Under the pieces are notes generated by a model that was given only the letters and a program-made list of their open reading frames with translations, made no database searches and was not told where the DNA came from. A program made the position numbers and the translations under genes. Source: Glandiceps talaboti (lineage: Eukaryota; Hemichordata; Enteropneusta; Spengelidae). From it: a DNA stretch of 64,000 bases. Positions 38,992 to 51,990 of this stretch are shown in pieces. How positions within the stretch are numbered: position 1 is the stretch's first letter; each line of letters begins with the position of its first letter. The DNA is taken from positions 2,631,501 to 2,695,500 of the forward strand of contig NC_135564.1 in the NCBI RefSeq assembly GCF_964340395.1, read 5' to 3'.

Positions 38992-40299
38992 GTTTGCACC
39001 AAACTACTTTCCGAGGTTTTTAAAGGAACACAGATTGCGTCCAGGTTACGCTACAATTCCATACTGGCTAAGTTAAAAGTGACAAAAGGAGCATAACTAA
39101 TCACAATACCTCTACAGGTAAGTTGCTATCTTCCTCACCTATTGTTATGCAAAGTGTGCCTATTTTTATGCAAATTTACAGTGTTATGTTAATCAAAATC
39201 AATAAATCAGTGGGCTTGCTTTGTATGTCAGTATAGAGTGCAAACCATTCACCCTGTGCCAAGACATGTTCTTTCACGTCTTTCATCTATTGTAATCCTA
39301 CGAATTGCAGTGAGAGTGGGAGGTAAAAAGACAACTACGCCTACGAAATCTCTTCAAATTTAATATCATTTTTCTGCTTTTCTCGGTCCTTTAAAAGCTT
39401 ATTTGAATTGAACCATGCAAACTTCCTACACACAGGTGTGACAAAGACAAGAAAGACTGACAAATACACATGCTGATACAAGTTATGGAATTTCACCTTG
39501 AGGGGAATACTAAAATGATGAGTGTCATTAATGTATGGGGGACACCTATGTCAGCAAATTCAATGTCTATTGTTCAATACACTGTGTAATTTGTACTACA
39601 TTTAGTGTTGTTTTGGTCTTACATAACTGTACATGAAAAGTCATCATAATAACTCTTTGTAAGGCTATGCTAATAAAAATGCTGAAAAAACCGACATCTC
39701 TACAATATGGTCATAGTTTGAAGAAATGTTGTCAACTGTAGTCTACATGTATGTGATAAATTGTAACCATTTTATGGACGAGGGTTTACTTTCAAATCTA
39801 GACAAAATTTATAAAGAAAGAAAATTAAAATCGTAAAGGCTTTGTTTATTTATTGTCACTCTTTGTTCCTACAGTGACTAAGTGGTTGTAAACCAACAAT
39901 AAAGTTGACAGAACAAAGGACAAAGTTTGTCTTTAGAGCAGCAAAATGAACCAGAAAGGCAAACCTTTGCATTTGTTTTCACTTCACGCAGATTTGGACG
40001 TACACTGTTTTATGTTTAACAAGCAGAACATGAATATCCATTAAGTTGGTAACAATGTTCACTAGTCCACTTAAAGGAATTAATCATGGGACTTTATAAA
40101 CTTGACAATTTGAATCTGAAGAACCTATACCTTGTTGAATATTATTAGCAGATACAAGTGGCTTAGTGCTAATTGGACTCTGTTCCTTTAATTATATTGT
40201 TATTGACTTCTGTAAACCTCATTAAAAACACAACATATACAAAATAAAATATACCCATATTAAATGTATATTCATATTTCTACAATTTCAGGAATGTGT
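38992..40299. promoter_or_regulatory. Putative 5' UTR and promoter region of the Tyr-rich exon
   Basis: Immediately upstream on the minus strand, to about 39060, the DNA is less AT-rich than its surroundings and could be 5' UTR. No TATA box is evident apart from a weak 'tttaaaaa' near 39015. The rest shows nothing notable. Confidence 0.25.
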
Positions 40300-40475
40300 A
40301 TGTTACGAAAATTTCTACCCACAGAGTCAAAAATTTCTTGAAAAACAAACGACAATGATGAGAAATAAGCAAAAGTTTGGGATTTGCTTACAAGAAGTTT
40401 TTTGACTATGTGAGTAGAAATTTTCATTACTATAGTATGAAACCAGAGTCCATGAACATTCATTCTCTCTTCAGG
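40300..40475. mobile_element. Palindromic element, family c, copy 2
   Basis: The left arm, gaaaatttctacccacagag, pairs with ...ctatgtgagtagaaattttc at the right, and the tail is 'accagagtccatgaacattc'. Same arms and tail as 30789-30995, diverged. Confidence 0.6.
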
Positions 40476-41904
40476 AATTTCGTTTATTTAATCATCTTTC
40501 AGCTAAGTGACGAGATATTGACTATAATCTTCAACAGTTATATGTTACTTCTAACTGTAACACCTGCTACACTTTATCCACCATCAATTAACACATTAAT
40601 TCCAACATATTGTTCTTGGTGTGAATATGTTGACTTTTAATTAATCCAAGAGTTCACCATATCTAAAGATAACAGTTTATTGTTACTGCAAATAAGCACT
40701 AATTAAAAAGAAGAAAACAGCTATAATCATAGACAGTGATTCATTACTGTCTTTTTATGGCAAAGGATTATATCGTGTGGCCGACATGCATTAATGAACC
40801 CATGTGATAAACTTACAGCCCTGTAAATGCCCAGATCAGGTTAAAATTTAGACAAATAAAAATAGTTGTGTGGTAAAGCTATAAGGACGCCCATACTAAA
40901 TTCTCTGTTTCTCATCATAAAATCTTTAAAATGATGAGTCGGTTGGTCTATTTAGAAGAAATACAAAAATAAGTAAGTGTATGAGTTCATGTTAGCGAAA
41001 CTTTCAATTCGTAATCTTTCTTTTAATTTGAAATGACAATTAAAGTCAGAAGGAAACTTTGAACCATATGTTTTATTAAATTTCCCAAATTTCAGCAATA
41101 AACGACACTTTTTGTCAGATAAATGCTGATAGTTTTATTTGTCATCTGACAATCAGTGGCATTGTGATTTGTTCTCATCCTGTCGTAGGTGTCACTTGTT
41201 TTTAATTTCGCCAGATTAGAGAAATATGGGTTGGTCAGGTCATGAGACACAGAATTAAGTAAGGCTGTCCTAAAAAAGTTGGTTTTCAACATAAAAATGA
41301 TCTTATGTTCTCCTTAGGCTCAAATGATAAGACTAATTCAAGAACCTGGATTGTATAAGTGGCTTATAAAAGACAATAATGGATTGAGATTAGGATTAAT
41401 ATAAAGGTGTGAAAAACACTTCTCTGACAAGAATGAAGAAAGTTGGTTCTGAACAAAAGAATGACGCTATCCAATCTTTATGACTCCACAGATAAAATAC
41501 CAGTTTACATCGTAAGTGTTACCACTAATGTGAGAACTTGGGACTCAAACATTGAACTTAAAATAAATGTGCACACAAAAAGACCCCCTACCTGAATTTA
41601 AAAAACATCAATGCTGAAACTTTAGAATCCACTATTAAAATCTGTCACAGCATATGCAAATACTGCTGTCATGAACCTACCTGATGTATACATCATAGTT
41701 ACAATCATTTCAACCAAGTTTTTATCAAACTGTCCCTCTGTTAACAAAGTCTCCACACTCTGAATAATTGGAATGTCTAATTTCAATTCCATTCATTTTC
41801 ACTAAATTTAACAAAGAAAATCTTAATGGAAATGTATTTCTACCAGTTCTATTTATTTTAGCTGACCTCGGAGCAGTAATAACATAGGAAACATTTCAAA
41901 GCGC

Positions 41905-42020
41905 AAGAAGGAATGTTCATGGACTCTGGGTTCATACTTATTAAAAAAAATTTAAAAAATTTGAGATTTGTTTCAAAGAAATATTTTGACTGTGAGTAGT
42001 AGAAATTTTCATTTCTAAAT
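41905..42020. mobile_element. Palindromic element, family c, partial copy 3
   Basis: The shared tail in inverted orientation (gttcatggactctgggttca) is followed by one arm (tattttgactgtgagtag then aaattttcatt). The other arm is missing. Confidence 0.55.
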
Positions 42021-43012
42021 TCCAAAGTGATTATAAAATTCCAAAATATGTTGAAGCTTTCACTTGTCGATTAAAATTCCCCTATTGACCTCAACACGGA
42101 ATATAGTAGAGTGTGTATGAATGAGATATGTAGATTATCTAACAGCACAAAGACATACAACGTATAAATCTATTTCATTTCACATCAACAACAATCAAAA
42201 TAACAGCGTTCACATCAATTTATTAAATAACTCTTACAAAATTATATTTTTTAGTTATTAATATCACACAGAGATGAGTTATTAAATATTTGCTGCATAG
42301 ATATGTATTTTGCCTTACTGTATGAATATTATGTATATCAGAAAACTAACATAGCAAGTGCTATACAAAACAAAATATATTTTTCATGAAATTACATTTT
42401 TCATAAATCAGAAATGGCATGGGTCTGAAAAGATCACAAGAAAGATATAATTATAACAATTTATTGCATTACTAGGCCACAACCCATGTGCAAAAAGAAG
42501 AATATATGTCTGAAATTACTGTATTATTTTTTTTTATACGAAAAGGATCACAAAAAGAGATCACATACCATTACAGCCATGACCTGCATAGATATACATA
42601 TATAACATAGACAGACTTACTAGAGGTAAATCATTGAAATACATTGGTATCAAGATTCTCAGTTTAATACAAAGCTGTAGTATATCCTTGTTATGGCAGA
42701 AAACAAAGTACAAAGTTTATTCAAACTGTAATAAAAATCATACTATGCCAAGTATGCAGAACTCTGTAATCTTCTAGGGTGAACCCGGCAATAAAATGTT
42801 AACCCTTTTATTTACCAGTAACTGTATATCTAATGATATTATCACATGTACTTAACTTGCACTGCAGCTAAATATGTAATGTTCCATCATCACAACTTTA
42901 ATATGAATATCAAAATATGAAATTTCATCAGTTCATCATTGGAAGATTCAAGTTGCATTTGTACTGTATTACTACTAATAGTTGCAGATATTAATGTCAT
43001 TCTTTGATGATC

Positions 43013-43190
43013 ATAGCTCATCTCCCACATTATGGAATCATCTCCCCCTTGACATTCGCACCGCACCTACTGTTGATATCTTCAAAGCCAAAATCAAAAC
43101 TTATCTATTCCAAAGAGCATTCATGTGAACTGGGAGTGCCATTGGGCATCTTTTGATGGATATCAGGCGCTTTATAAATTTGTGTGTGTT
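43013..43190 (+). mobile_element. 3' end of a non-LTR retrotransposon (LINE), 5'-truncated
   Basis: Reading with small frame adjustment, the DNA encodes 'LWNHLPLDIRTAPTVDIFK' followed by 'KTYLFQRAF', the hallmark C-terminal tail of ORF2 in CR1/Rex/RTE-like LINEs. It is followed by a short 3' UTR with 'ggcgctttataaa', a common ending of such elements. Everything upstream of the tail is missing. It is a dead fragment inside the long intron of the CARD gene, in the opposite orientation. Confidence 0.6.
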
Positions 43191-44920
43191 TATTATAGCT
43201 CACAATGCCATTATAATTTTATATCACATACAAAGTGATGAAATATAATAAGTAGAACTTTAGGATAGATTTGAGTAAAAGGATGTGATTTAATTTACCA
43301 GACTGTGGGAACAAATACATGACTTCTTTCTCCCCAGTGCTTGTCTAGATTTCACACTGCAATTAACAGACTTCTCATTGAAAATTATTCTGATTTCATA
43401 ATTGAAATATATATAGACTATGACATACATGTGTATTGCTAGTGCTAAAAACATCACATATCTAAAAATAAATGTTTCCATTATCATAACTGTCATGTCA
43501 TCAATTCAATTTTTTCTGTCTGAAAACCACTGAACTGACTAACACTTTTTCTTTGCTTTTTTTTCTCTCTTTTTGATTTCAGATAAATTCTAAAATCCTG
43601 TGTGCATGACATATAAACTAACCAGTAATGATGCACTGATGTAAGTGATTTTAATGGTAGACAACATGACTTCTTTCAATAACAGCCAAACAAATTAATA
43701 ATTATTGACTAATCCACTGCTCTCGATGCACACAATGTGTAGTATTATTGAATATGACAGTCTATCATCACTGTATTGAATAGATCTATGAAAGTCTGTA
43801 TATAGATCTGTGCCAGATGACAGCATGCCCCTGGCATGAACAAAGAAAGCAGCCACAGCCTAGCCAACAAAACCACGTACGCATCCATTCACCTGTTTAG
43901 TTCACTTAATACAGTATATACACGTACCTTGAATTGCCTGTATTTTTAACCAGCAAGTGTCTCTCTCTCTGCTCAATACATGTATCTTTAAATAACTCCC
44001 ATATAGAGAAATGCTGTGAATTTTTTACAATTCAGATTTTTCATTCAAAACAAAGTGAACTGGATTCAGGGAATGCATACAGAGTTTGAGAAGGATAGAT
44101 TTCAGTGTTGAACACTGTATACAAATGTAGATATGTCACTACAGCTTTTACCCTTGACTTCACCTCACCTACTTCAGACATAGAGGGCTCACTTTCACTT
44201 GTGCGCTACCTAAATTTCACATGTTCCTTGTTTCTATTAGTACACAATTTATAGAATCAGATAGAATGTGTATTTCCTTCAGTGCATGTAGATATTTCAT
44301 CTGCAGTAGGGTAGGCCATATAGTGGAAGTTATGCCTTGTTAAGTCAAGTGACTATTGGTATTGTGTCTGGGCAATTAATAGCCCATAAAAGAGGGTCAA
44401 TGCCAAGTTGTTTGCCATAAATCATGGAAGAACTGCTTACACAAAATCTCCCTAGCTGAGGTCATGGGAACAGAAATAATCTCCCAGAATAAGACATTAT
44501 CAGCAGTTTGGGGACATTCAAATATGTAATACCTGATACAACTGCAGACAGAAATATTTCAAAGACATCAATATTTGGATTATCTTATGTGGTGCAATGT
44601 CTATCAGTCTGTGAATTGTCCCTGGCAATTCAAATACCGGTAGTACAAAACAATTTATCACTTAAAATACTTCAGGCTTCACTTTCAAGAAAGTTCTCAC
44701 GATTTCTGTCCACAATAATTGGTGATTTTGTTTGACTTCCTTTTCATAATTCAACAATTTCCTTTAATAGCTATGATCAAAACTTGTAGTAGATCATATT
44801 AGCCCTTTGATAACTGTACATATAGTTCATTCAGTGATTCACAATCCAAATCACAGGTAAGAAGTAATAGTATACATTGTACATGTATTAGTGTGATAGA
44901 GCTTATCATATTCCCAGATA

Positions 44921-45007
44921 GTCTGTAAGGTATGCCGTGACAGGGCGCCCTCATACATCGGTCAACCGATGAGGGGAGAGCGACATGGGACAGCGTATCT
45001 TACAGTC
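44921..45007. mobile_element. Small palindromic element, family a, copy 1
   Basis: 'gtctgtaaggtatgccgtga' at the left and inverted 'cagcgtatcttacagt' at the right enclose 'cagggcgccctcat'. It is about 87 bases. Copies lie at 51930 and 55899. Confidence 0.6.
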
Positions 45008-45084
45008 TAATTCCAACTTTGTTGTGAAGTAGTGTGCCCTTTAAGCCAACGTCGCCAATTCATGCATTCATGCATCCAGCCATG

Positions 45085-45405
45085 CATCCAGCCATACACA
45101 AGTACATACATAAACACACATACATACCTACCTACATACCTACCTACATACATACATACATACATACATACCTACCTACCTACATACATACATACATACA
45201 TACATACATACATACATTATACATACATACATACATACACACACTGTGACACATATATGATATATACACATACACGTATGTACGTACGTACGTACGTACG
45301 TACGTACGTATGTACGTACGTACATACATACATACATACATGTACATACATGTACATACATACATACATACATACATACATACATACATACATACACATG
45401 CTGAA
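45085..45405. repeat. (CATA)n/(CCTA)n/(GTAC)n microsatellite cluster
   Basis: CATA and CCTA units, then a self-complementary ACGT tract at about 45278-45326, then CATA units again. Confidence 0.95.
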
Positions 45406-46038
45406 GTACACACACAACAATGAGATAGGCAGTAAAATTGCAAATAAAAAGACACTCAGAACCAAAATGTAACATGATCCATCATTTCATAGAATTCCTA
45501 TATTCGATAACCACATACCATGTTACCCTATCTATCTACTTGTCATAACAGAAAGAGTATTCCTCTCACCGATCCATTTACTGAGAAATTCAACACCAGA
45601 CTTAAAATATAGAAATACCACCAGTACTTGGATAGTGACAGTAGTTAATTATAATTTGAACTACAACGCAATACAAATTATTTTATTTTCCCTTTCCAAA
45701 AATTAAACAAAATAGGTTATTTGATAGATTTGAAGGTCACAATCACACCATCTATAGCCAATGATGATTCTGAAAATAGATTTTTTGATATTCCCACATT
45801 TGCAATTACTTTTATTCCTCTGATATTTATATTATCTTTTGTTGTGTAAAATGTAAAATAAAATAATTAAGAAAATAAATTAATAAAATAAATTGCAATT
45901 AGCAATGTATAAAAATTACATGTAAAAAATGTAGCTGATATAAAGTCATGTAATTTCATTTTGAATTCACCTGTATATCTTATAAGGTATAGCTAAAACT
46001 TTGCTAGAATGAAATTACTATGGTTCATTTACACAAAA

Positions 46039-46085
46039 AGTTTAACAAATACAGCTATGACATATATTTTAGGTTTAATTTCATA
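46039..46085. repeat. Left copy of LINE target-site duplication
   Basis: Contains 'tttaacaaatacagctatga' and 'tatattttaggtttaattt'. It matches 46443-46495 with a few substitutions and a small insertion. Confidence 0.6.
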
Positions 46086-46412
46086 ACACAAGACAGGCCA
46101 GTAAAGGTAACATATACATCCCTGCAGTTAAAACTGAATATGGGAAACGGGCATTTCACTACAGTGGTGCTGTTCTATGGAACAATCTACCCTATCCATA
46201 AGATCAGCTACGAACCCATTGATATTTAAAAGACATCTCAAGAATGTAGTCTGGTAATGTAATTGGGTATATTTTAAAAGTACACCATGTCTCTGTAACT
46301 TTTTGTGCTAGTTTGTTCCTTTGTTGTTTGTTTTTCTATGTACCTAATCTTGTAGCAGTTAATTGGGTGAAGTGTTTAAACACTGAAATGGTGTCTGTGT
46401 ATGAAAGATTAA

Positions 46413-46442
<30 letters not shown>
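46086..46442 (+). mobile_element. 5'-truncated LINE with (AATA)n tail and long target duplication
   Basis: From about 46106 the plus strand encodes 'IYIPAVKTEYGKRAFHYSGA' then 'VLWNNLPYP'. After a frameshift near 46197 it continues 'IRSATNPLIFKRHLKNVVW' and stop, the typical last part of LINE ORF2. A 3' UTR of about 190 bases and a tail of AATA repeats (46409-46443) follow. The flanks, 46039-46085 and 46443-46495, are diverged copies of each other (aagtttaa-caaatac...gctatga..tatatttt.ggtttaattt), as expected for a target-site duplication, here about 45 bases. The frameshift and the diverged duplication show an old insertion. Confidence 0.7.
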
Positions 46443-46443
<1 letters not shown>

Positions 46444-46495
46444 GTTTAAACAAATACATCAAACAAGCTATGAAATATATTTTGGGTTTAATTTA
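46443..46495. repeat. Right copy of LINE target-site duplication
   Basis: Contains 'agctatgaaatatattttgg' and directly follows the AATA tail of the LINE. It pairs with 46039-46085. Confidence 0.6.
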
Positions 46496-49309
46496 TGAAA
46501 TATGGTACTAAAAATAACCACTTGCATTATTGATTGCCCTCATGGAATCCCACTCAAATAGAAAATGTGTCAAAATTAAACTGTTCAATAGAGTTTATAC
46601 TAGGTATTTATTGTTACAGTAACTATTAACACCTACAGTTTCTATTGTCTGCATAATTTATTACTTAATTCTTTTTATAAAATGTCATTGCTAATACAAT
46701 AGATCGTGTAAAGAACACATAAAAATACACAATGGAGTTATTTCATACACCTAAATTCAGGACACATATGGGATATACAATAATAGTTTCACTGTAAAAT
46801 TTAGTATTCTTCACAAAATGGGGCATTTGTATTTAGTATAGAATCATAGAATAGCAAAAAGTACATATTCTCCAAATTTTGCAAATCTAATATTTTAGAG
46901 CAATATGCATGGATATCCTTGAAAATGAGAACTGTCTAATTTTTCAAATAGCAAAATTGATTTGTGGGTTTGGGTCAGACAAAATGACATACTAGGAATC
47001 TTTCATTCATTCAGCCTGATAAACACTCCAGACTCCAATAGCACTATATTTTACTATAAAGCATACATTTATTATAATAATTATATTAATGTTTTTTTGC
47101 CTCTCATCACTTCAAATACTCAAAATCTCAAAATTTACAATTTACATATACAATAGAATTTTCCGTCCAGCAATCTAACTTTGAGTGCAATTGACAAAGG
47201 GTTTGATATACATATTACATGTATAATTAGGAAATCATTTATCACAACAACACATTTGCCATTATGCATAAATTAATCCCTGAGGTTATTTTATGCAATA
47301 ATAGTATATTTATTACATTGCCAGTCATATTAGAATGGTTCAAATAACTAGCAAAGACAGGATATGATATTGATAAGACGATGTTATTGTTATTATATAA
47401 CGTGAATCCTTTGGGGCAATATTTGTTGACATATGTTTTGACGTAAAAACAAATTACTATAATATCATGTATGGAGAATTTAATTTTTTTTTTTTACATC
47501 GTTTCTATCATAAATAACATGTCAATCCATTACATGTAGTATAATAAGTGAATTAATAGCAGACAAAGTGATGGTAGCATAGAAACCACTTATTTATTTT
47601 TTTCAAATATTATGACCATAAACTGAAAGAAGGCTATTAAACACTTGTGACTTTGATTTACTATTTACTAAGTTATAGACTGCAGAACTTACAATTTAAT
47701 TCACTAAAATCAAATGTTTGTAAATATTATTAACTAAGCTCAAATTATGGACTGCAGAACTCACTATTAAAATGTCAATTATTACAGTTTTTACAACATA
47801 TTCATGTAATTTTCAGATGAAAATTCACCTCTATTGGTAACCATGGTATTTAAATAAGTATGCGGTCAAAAAAATCAGGTAACATATTTCAAGTTTGTTT
47901 TTGGAAAAAAAAGTTTAATTTGATACTACTCATGTAATTATAAATATAGTTCAACCATAGTTGGATATCTATGATATAATTTAATAGCTGGGATCAATCA
48001 ACTTTTATTTTTCTGATGTAATCACGGATACTGTTACAAATTAATACCGGGTTATGGTATGTACCCCATCCCTGTATAACATGTGTAGAAGGAATTCTTT
48101 TTATTTTCAAGGCAATATGGTGACCAGACTACTGTGCAGTTATTTGGCAGGAATTATGTTTTCCAGGGCTAATGGAATGTTGTAAGCTGTAAGCTTATAA
48201 GCTGCAAAACAAAACTTGACAAAGATGTTAGCTACCTTATATCAGATTTATAATCTAAATTTATTAGGCTGCTGGCAAGATCTTATGATAACCCAAAAAC
48301 CTTTCCAATAAATTACTTACACACTGACAATGAAGAACAAAATTTAGTTTTATTTTAAAATACTACTAATTTGACAAATTTTAACACAATGTTCCTTGTA
48401 GTAGAATTGTTTTTAATACGGAAAATAGTGCACTACTAATGTTTGTTTTTGTTTTTTTCACATTCAACCTTTGACCCCATAGACATGGAGGGTTTATTTT
48501 AGTACATCTCTGGTATGCATGAACAAAACATTTTTGTATTGTTCTTTTTATTATACAATGCCAAAGTTTGTACCACTGTAATCTCCCTTGCATCTTTCAT
48601 TCATTCTTTTTAGATTTATTTCTATCTAACCAAAATAGCGACCTTGTTCCTGTACACAGAAAACAAATTGCACAATTTATAAAATATAAACACCTGAATA
48701 CGTCACTATCTCGAGACAGAAGCTAAATCTTTGTTGCTATCGCGACAACCTATCTAAAAAGGTCGTGTTTTTATCTCTTGTTGAATGTGTAGTAGCAAAA
48801 CGAATAAGGAAGAATGTCCATGTATTTGTATGAAGTACTTGAAATCTATCGTCTGCTGACGGTAATCTTGTCTACACAAAAATAGAAATAGTCGGTCCAC
48901 AGGGGTCACTTATTACAGTGCGGCACGCACTATAGATATTGTATTTTTCGTGTCGTATTAACCAAACATCATATTTCACAGCCTTTCGTAGCTTTATTTT
49001 TGTCACTCGGTATACGACCCAGGTGGAAGTTTGTCTTTGTGCTTGGTATATTTCGTGATCAATTGATATATCAGGAAGTAAATAGTGTTCACATGGGCGT
49101 GGAAAAATCAATGTTGGTAGAACTAATCAACGTTGTTCACCGCGACTTACTACCAATATTCCCCAGCCGTTGAACAAGCAACTGAAGTTCAAGGGTTTGG
49201 ATGACCCCTGGCTTTGATAGTGATGATTTTACGACAATGTTAAGGTCATAGCTTGATGTACTGTCAAATGAAGATTCAAATTTATCTAAATGTTATTATA
49301 TCAACTCAC
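46496..49309. other. Start of the first CARD-gene intron, very AT-rich
   Basis: A local duplication around 'gactgcagaactcactatta' lies at 47660-47775. A minus-strand open frame at 48872-49111 is less AT-rich than its surroundings but has no acceptor or donor that I trust. Confidence 0.4.
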
Positions 49310-49589
49310 CTGGATTGTCTAGTAGAAACATCGTAAGAAGGTGTGGAAAACTATCTTCCAGAGCACAACAAAACTCGTGGAAAGCGCCAAGCCCCTTGCG
49401 TGCCAGGAGCTCTATAAACACTGTTGTTCGTCTCTCAGAGTTCCTTTCTGCCAAAATTTCATTTTCTTCGGCGATAGCAAATATTCCTTTGTACACTAGT
49501 GATGGCAGGACTTGGGTCACGTCAAGGTCCCGCACGATAGCAGCTTTATGTTTCGCTAGCAGCCGAGCTGGTGCACTTTTGCCAGCCAT
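49310..49589 (-). CDS. First coding exon of a CARD adaptor (DLG5-like candidate)
   Basis: The exon encodes 93 residues plus one base. Residues about 8-90 read as a CARD death-fold domain: 'LLAKHKAAIVRDLDV', 'VLPSLVYKGIF', 'EENEILAERNSERRTTVFIELLARKG', then 'AFHEFCCALEDSFPHLL', matching the order of amphipathic helices in CARDs. Such domains assemble signalling or scaffold complexes by CARD-CARD contact in the cytoplasm. I chose the ATG at 49589 because it lies in a strong context (CAAGATGG) and begins just before the domain; an in-frame upstream extension to 49652 looks like 5' UTR. The exon ends in a consensus donor, CCAG|GTGAGT, at 49310/49309 in phase 1. The end 'PHLL..FLLDNP' followed by a coiled coil resembles the N-terminus of DLG5. 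CARD-coiled-coil adaptors of the CARMA type are a less likely alternative. The CARD call is firm; the family name is inference. Confidence 0.78.
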
Positions 49590-50261
49590 CTTGGAAAACT
49601 GTACGCCGCTTTGCGTAGGCGGCCCTTCACTCTGAATGCATACCAGGGGCAAGTAACAGTGATGCCCGTGAATAGGAATAATATAATTAACATGTCAATG
49701 AAAGTTGAGTGAAAGTGTGACATTCCGACGTAATTACGTTGAATAACATTGCCACGCTGCAATAGTGACACATGGCTAGACAATTTCTAATCAATCACAC
49801 TCGAGGACGAATGACAAACTATCATTCTGGTCAACTTGGCCATTGTGTATTTTCATACATGTTCCAATTTCCAACTATGTCTGTAAAGCCTGGAGTCTAC
49901 AGTTAGCTGCTTACTTTTGGCGATCGTGTATTTAAGGCCTACACCACATACAAGTATGTGCCTACACTAAATTGTGGAACATATATTGAGACCACAACAC
50001 TTGTCTTTCACATAGTTTTTAAAGTGATTTTTAGCCATAACCATTAATTCTGGAACAACTGGTTATTTATAAATTATATGTATTTAGTTGTAAATTTACG
50101 TGATATTGTATTCATGTATTTGTTAAATTGTTTTGTGTTTGTCATGTACGCTTTAAATTTACACCAGTACCTGTCACAACGTGACGTTGTTTTTGCCGGT
50201 TGAGTAAACTATAAACCAAACATTTGTTACCGTCGACAATTCTGATTACTGAGCTAAATAG
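49590..50261 (-). promoter_or_regulatory. Putative promoter and 5' UTR of the CARD gene
   Basis: Region upstream of the ATG at 49589. It includes the 12-base palindrome acgtaattacgt near 49730 and no TATA box at a sensible distance. CpG dinucleotides are more frequent here and in the exon than elsewhere in the window. Confidence 0.3.
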
Positions 50262-50487
<226 letters not shown>

Positions 50488-50561
50488 GGGAATTTGACAT
50501 GTGGCCTTCAGTTCAGCCAATGAGTTCCAAACACAGGTATTGATTAATACAGTGTCTTCCC

Positions 50562-50581
50562 ACACACACACAAACACACAA

Positions 50582-50640
<59 letters not shown>

Positions 50641-50715
50641 TACACACACATTCACACACACACACACAAACACACACACACATACATACACACACAAACA
50701 AACAAACAAACAAAC
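50562..50715. repeat. (CA)n/(AAAC)n microsatellite
   Basis: CA units with AAAC interruptions, ending in five AAAC units. Confidence 0.95.
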
Positions 50716-51198
50716 ACATACACACATTCATATGCTCGTACTAGTAGGAAATAACCAATGCCTTTAAAACTTTCAACATTGGTGGCAGTGGTGGGATTAA
50801 GTCCTGACCGTTAATTGTGGGATGTCTGTTCTTTTCCATTTAATTTGCGAATATCGAATGGGATCAACCCGGAACAAAACTATATTAATTTTGTATGAAC
50901 CAACAAGGACTAGTTTATTTTGTGAATGCATGATTATATTTTTCCAATATTTCTTTTGTGCATTATACACTCTAGAACCAATTCAACCTAAAAGAAACGC
51001 CACCGACCCAAAGACCCAGACCCGAAGATATTTCAATGCTGAGGATACATTTTTAGTTGCATCATGGAAGTATAACCCACATGTAGTAACGTTTTTCTTT
51101 GTCAGCTGTAGGCCCACATAGGCCACATCAAGTTGAAAAATATCAAATAACATCGTGGAAAATAATAAGTGTCTGGAGTTTGTTGTCAGAAATTGAAT

Positions 51199-51200
<2 letters not shown>

Positions 51201-51290
<90 letters not shown>
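51201..51290 (+). repeat. (CAG)n-(CAA)n trinucleotide tract
   Basis: About 17 CAG followed by 12 CAA. Read in frame it is polyGln (a 65-codon frame), but no splice context or flanking protein content supports translation. On the other strand it is polyLeu. Confidence 0.95.
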
Positions 51291-51929
51291 GCGCTATGCC
51301 CAACTCCCAGTATCATTAGGTGGACTCAAACTTGTCAAAGATCCGTCTCGATCACACCCCACATAATGCAATGATTAAACGAGCGCCCACAACGTTCAAT
51401 CTTACCTTATCTTAACCTTCAACTCCGAAGTTCGAGCACACATGGCATATGTTGCGTTGGACAGGCGTCTCTCAAACGTTTATGGTTCGAGTAACTTTAG
51501 TTATGGCAATGGCATTACTTATTAGTATTTAGTACCTTTAATTTTCAGTTGCCCCATTTCCTTTAACTACTAGTATAACAAAATCTGTGTCACATACAAT
51601 AATGATTGTTTTAGAAGACCTTTTTTTGTCCAAGTGTTGTAGCAATGGTTCAATATTTGTATTTTAGTCAGTTCTGTCTTTTGGTGAGTTTATGCATAAA
51701 TGAAAATGCGAGTTGAAAGCAGTGAAAATGTATTTATTTTATTATGCCTGTGTATGTCCCTCCAATGCATGCAATGAAGGGACATTTTGTAACTTTGGTC
51801 TGAGTTTTTGTCATTGCATATTTATATTTTCTCCTCTTCATATGGCTATGGAGCCCAAGTTGTTAAACAATAAATGTTTGTTCCAAGCAAGTGGGTAGAC
51901 TGCCAACTTGATACGTCGTAATTCTCTGC

Positions 51930-51990
51930 CCTCATAGGCCTTGACCAATGTGTGAGGGCGCCCTGTCATGGCATATCTTAAAGGCTAGTA
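51930..51990. mobile_element. Small palindromic element, family a, half copy
   Basis: 'gtgagggcgccctgtcatgg' followed by 'catatcttaaaggct' is the inverse of the left arm of 44921-45007. The other arm was not found. Confidence 0.45.

Noticed and set aside
48872-49111. 79-codon minus-strand frame
   Set aside because: Less AT-rich than its surroundings, but no start context, no splice sites and no recognisable domain.
49141-49171. Minus-strand 31-base cassette (acceptor cccttgaacttcag, donor GTAAGT) just after the CARD exon
   Set aside because: It would shift the frame relative to the coiled-coil exon. Could be a poison exon, but support is only the splice-site words.
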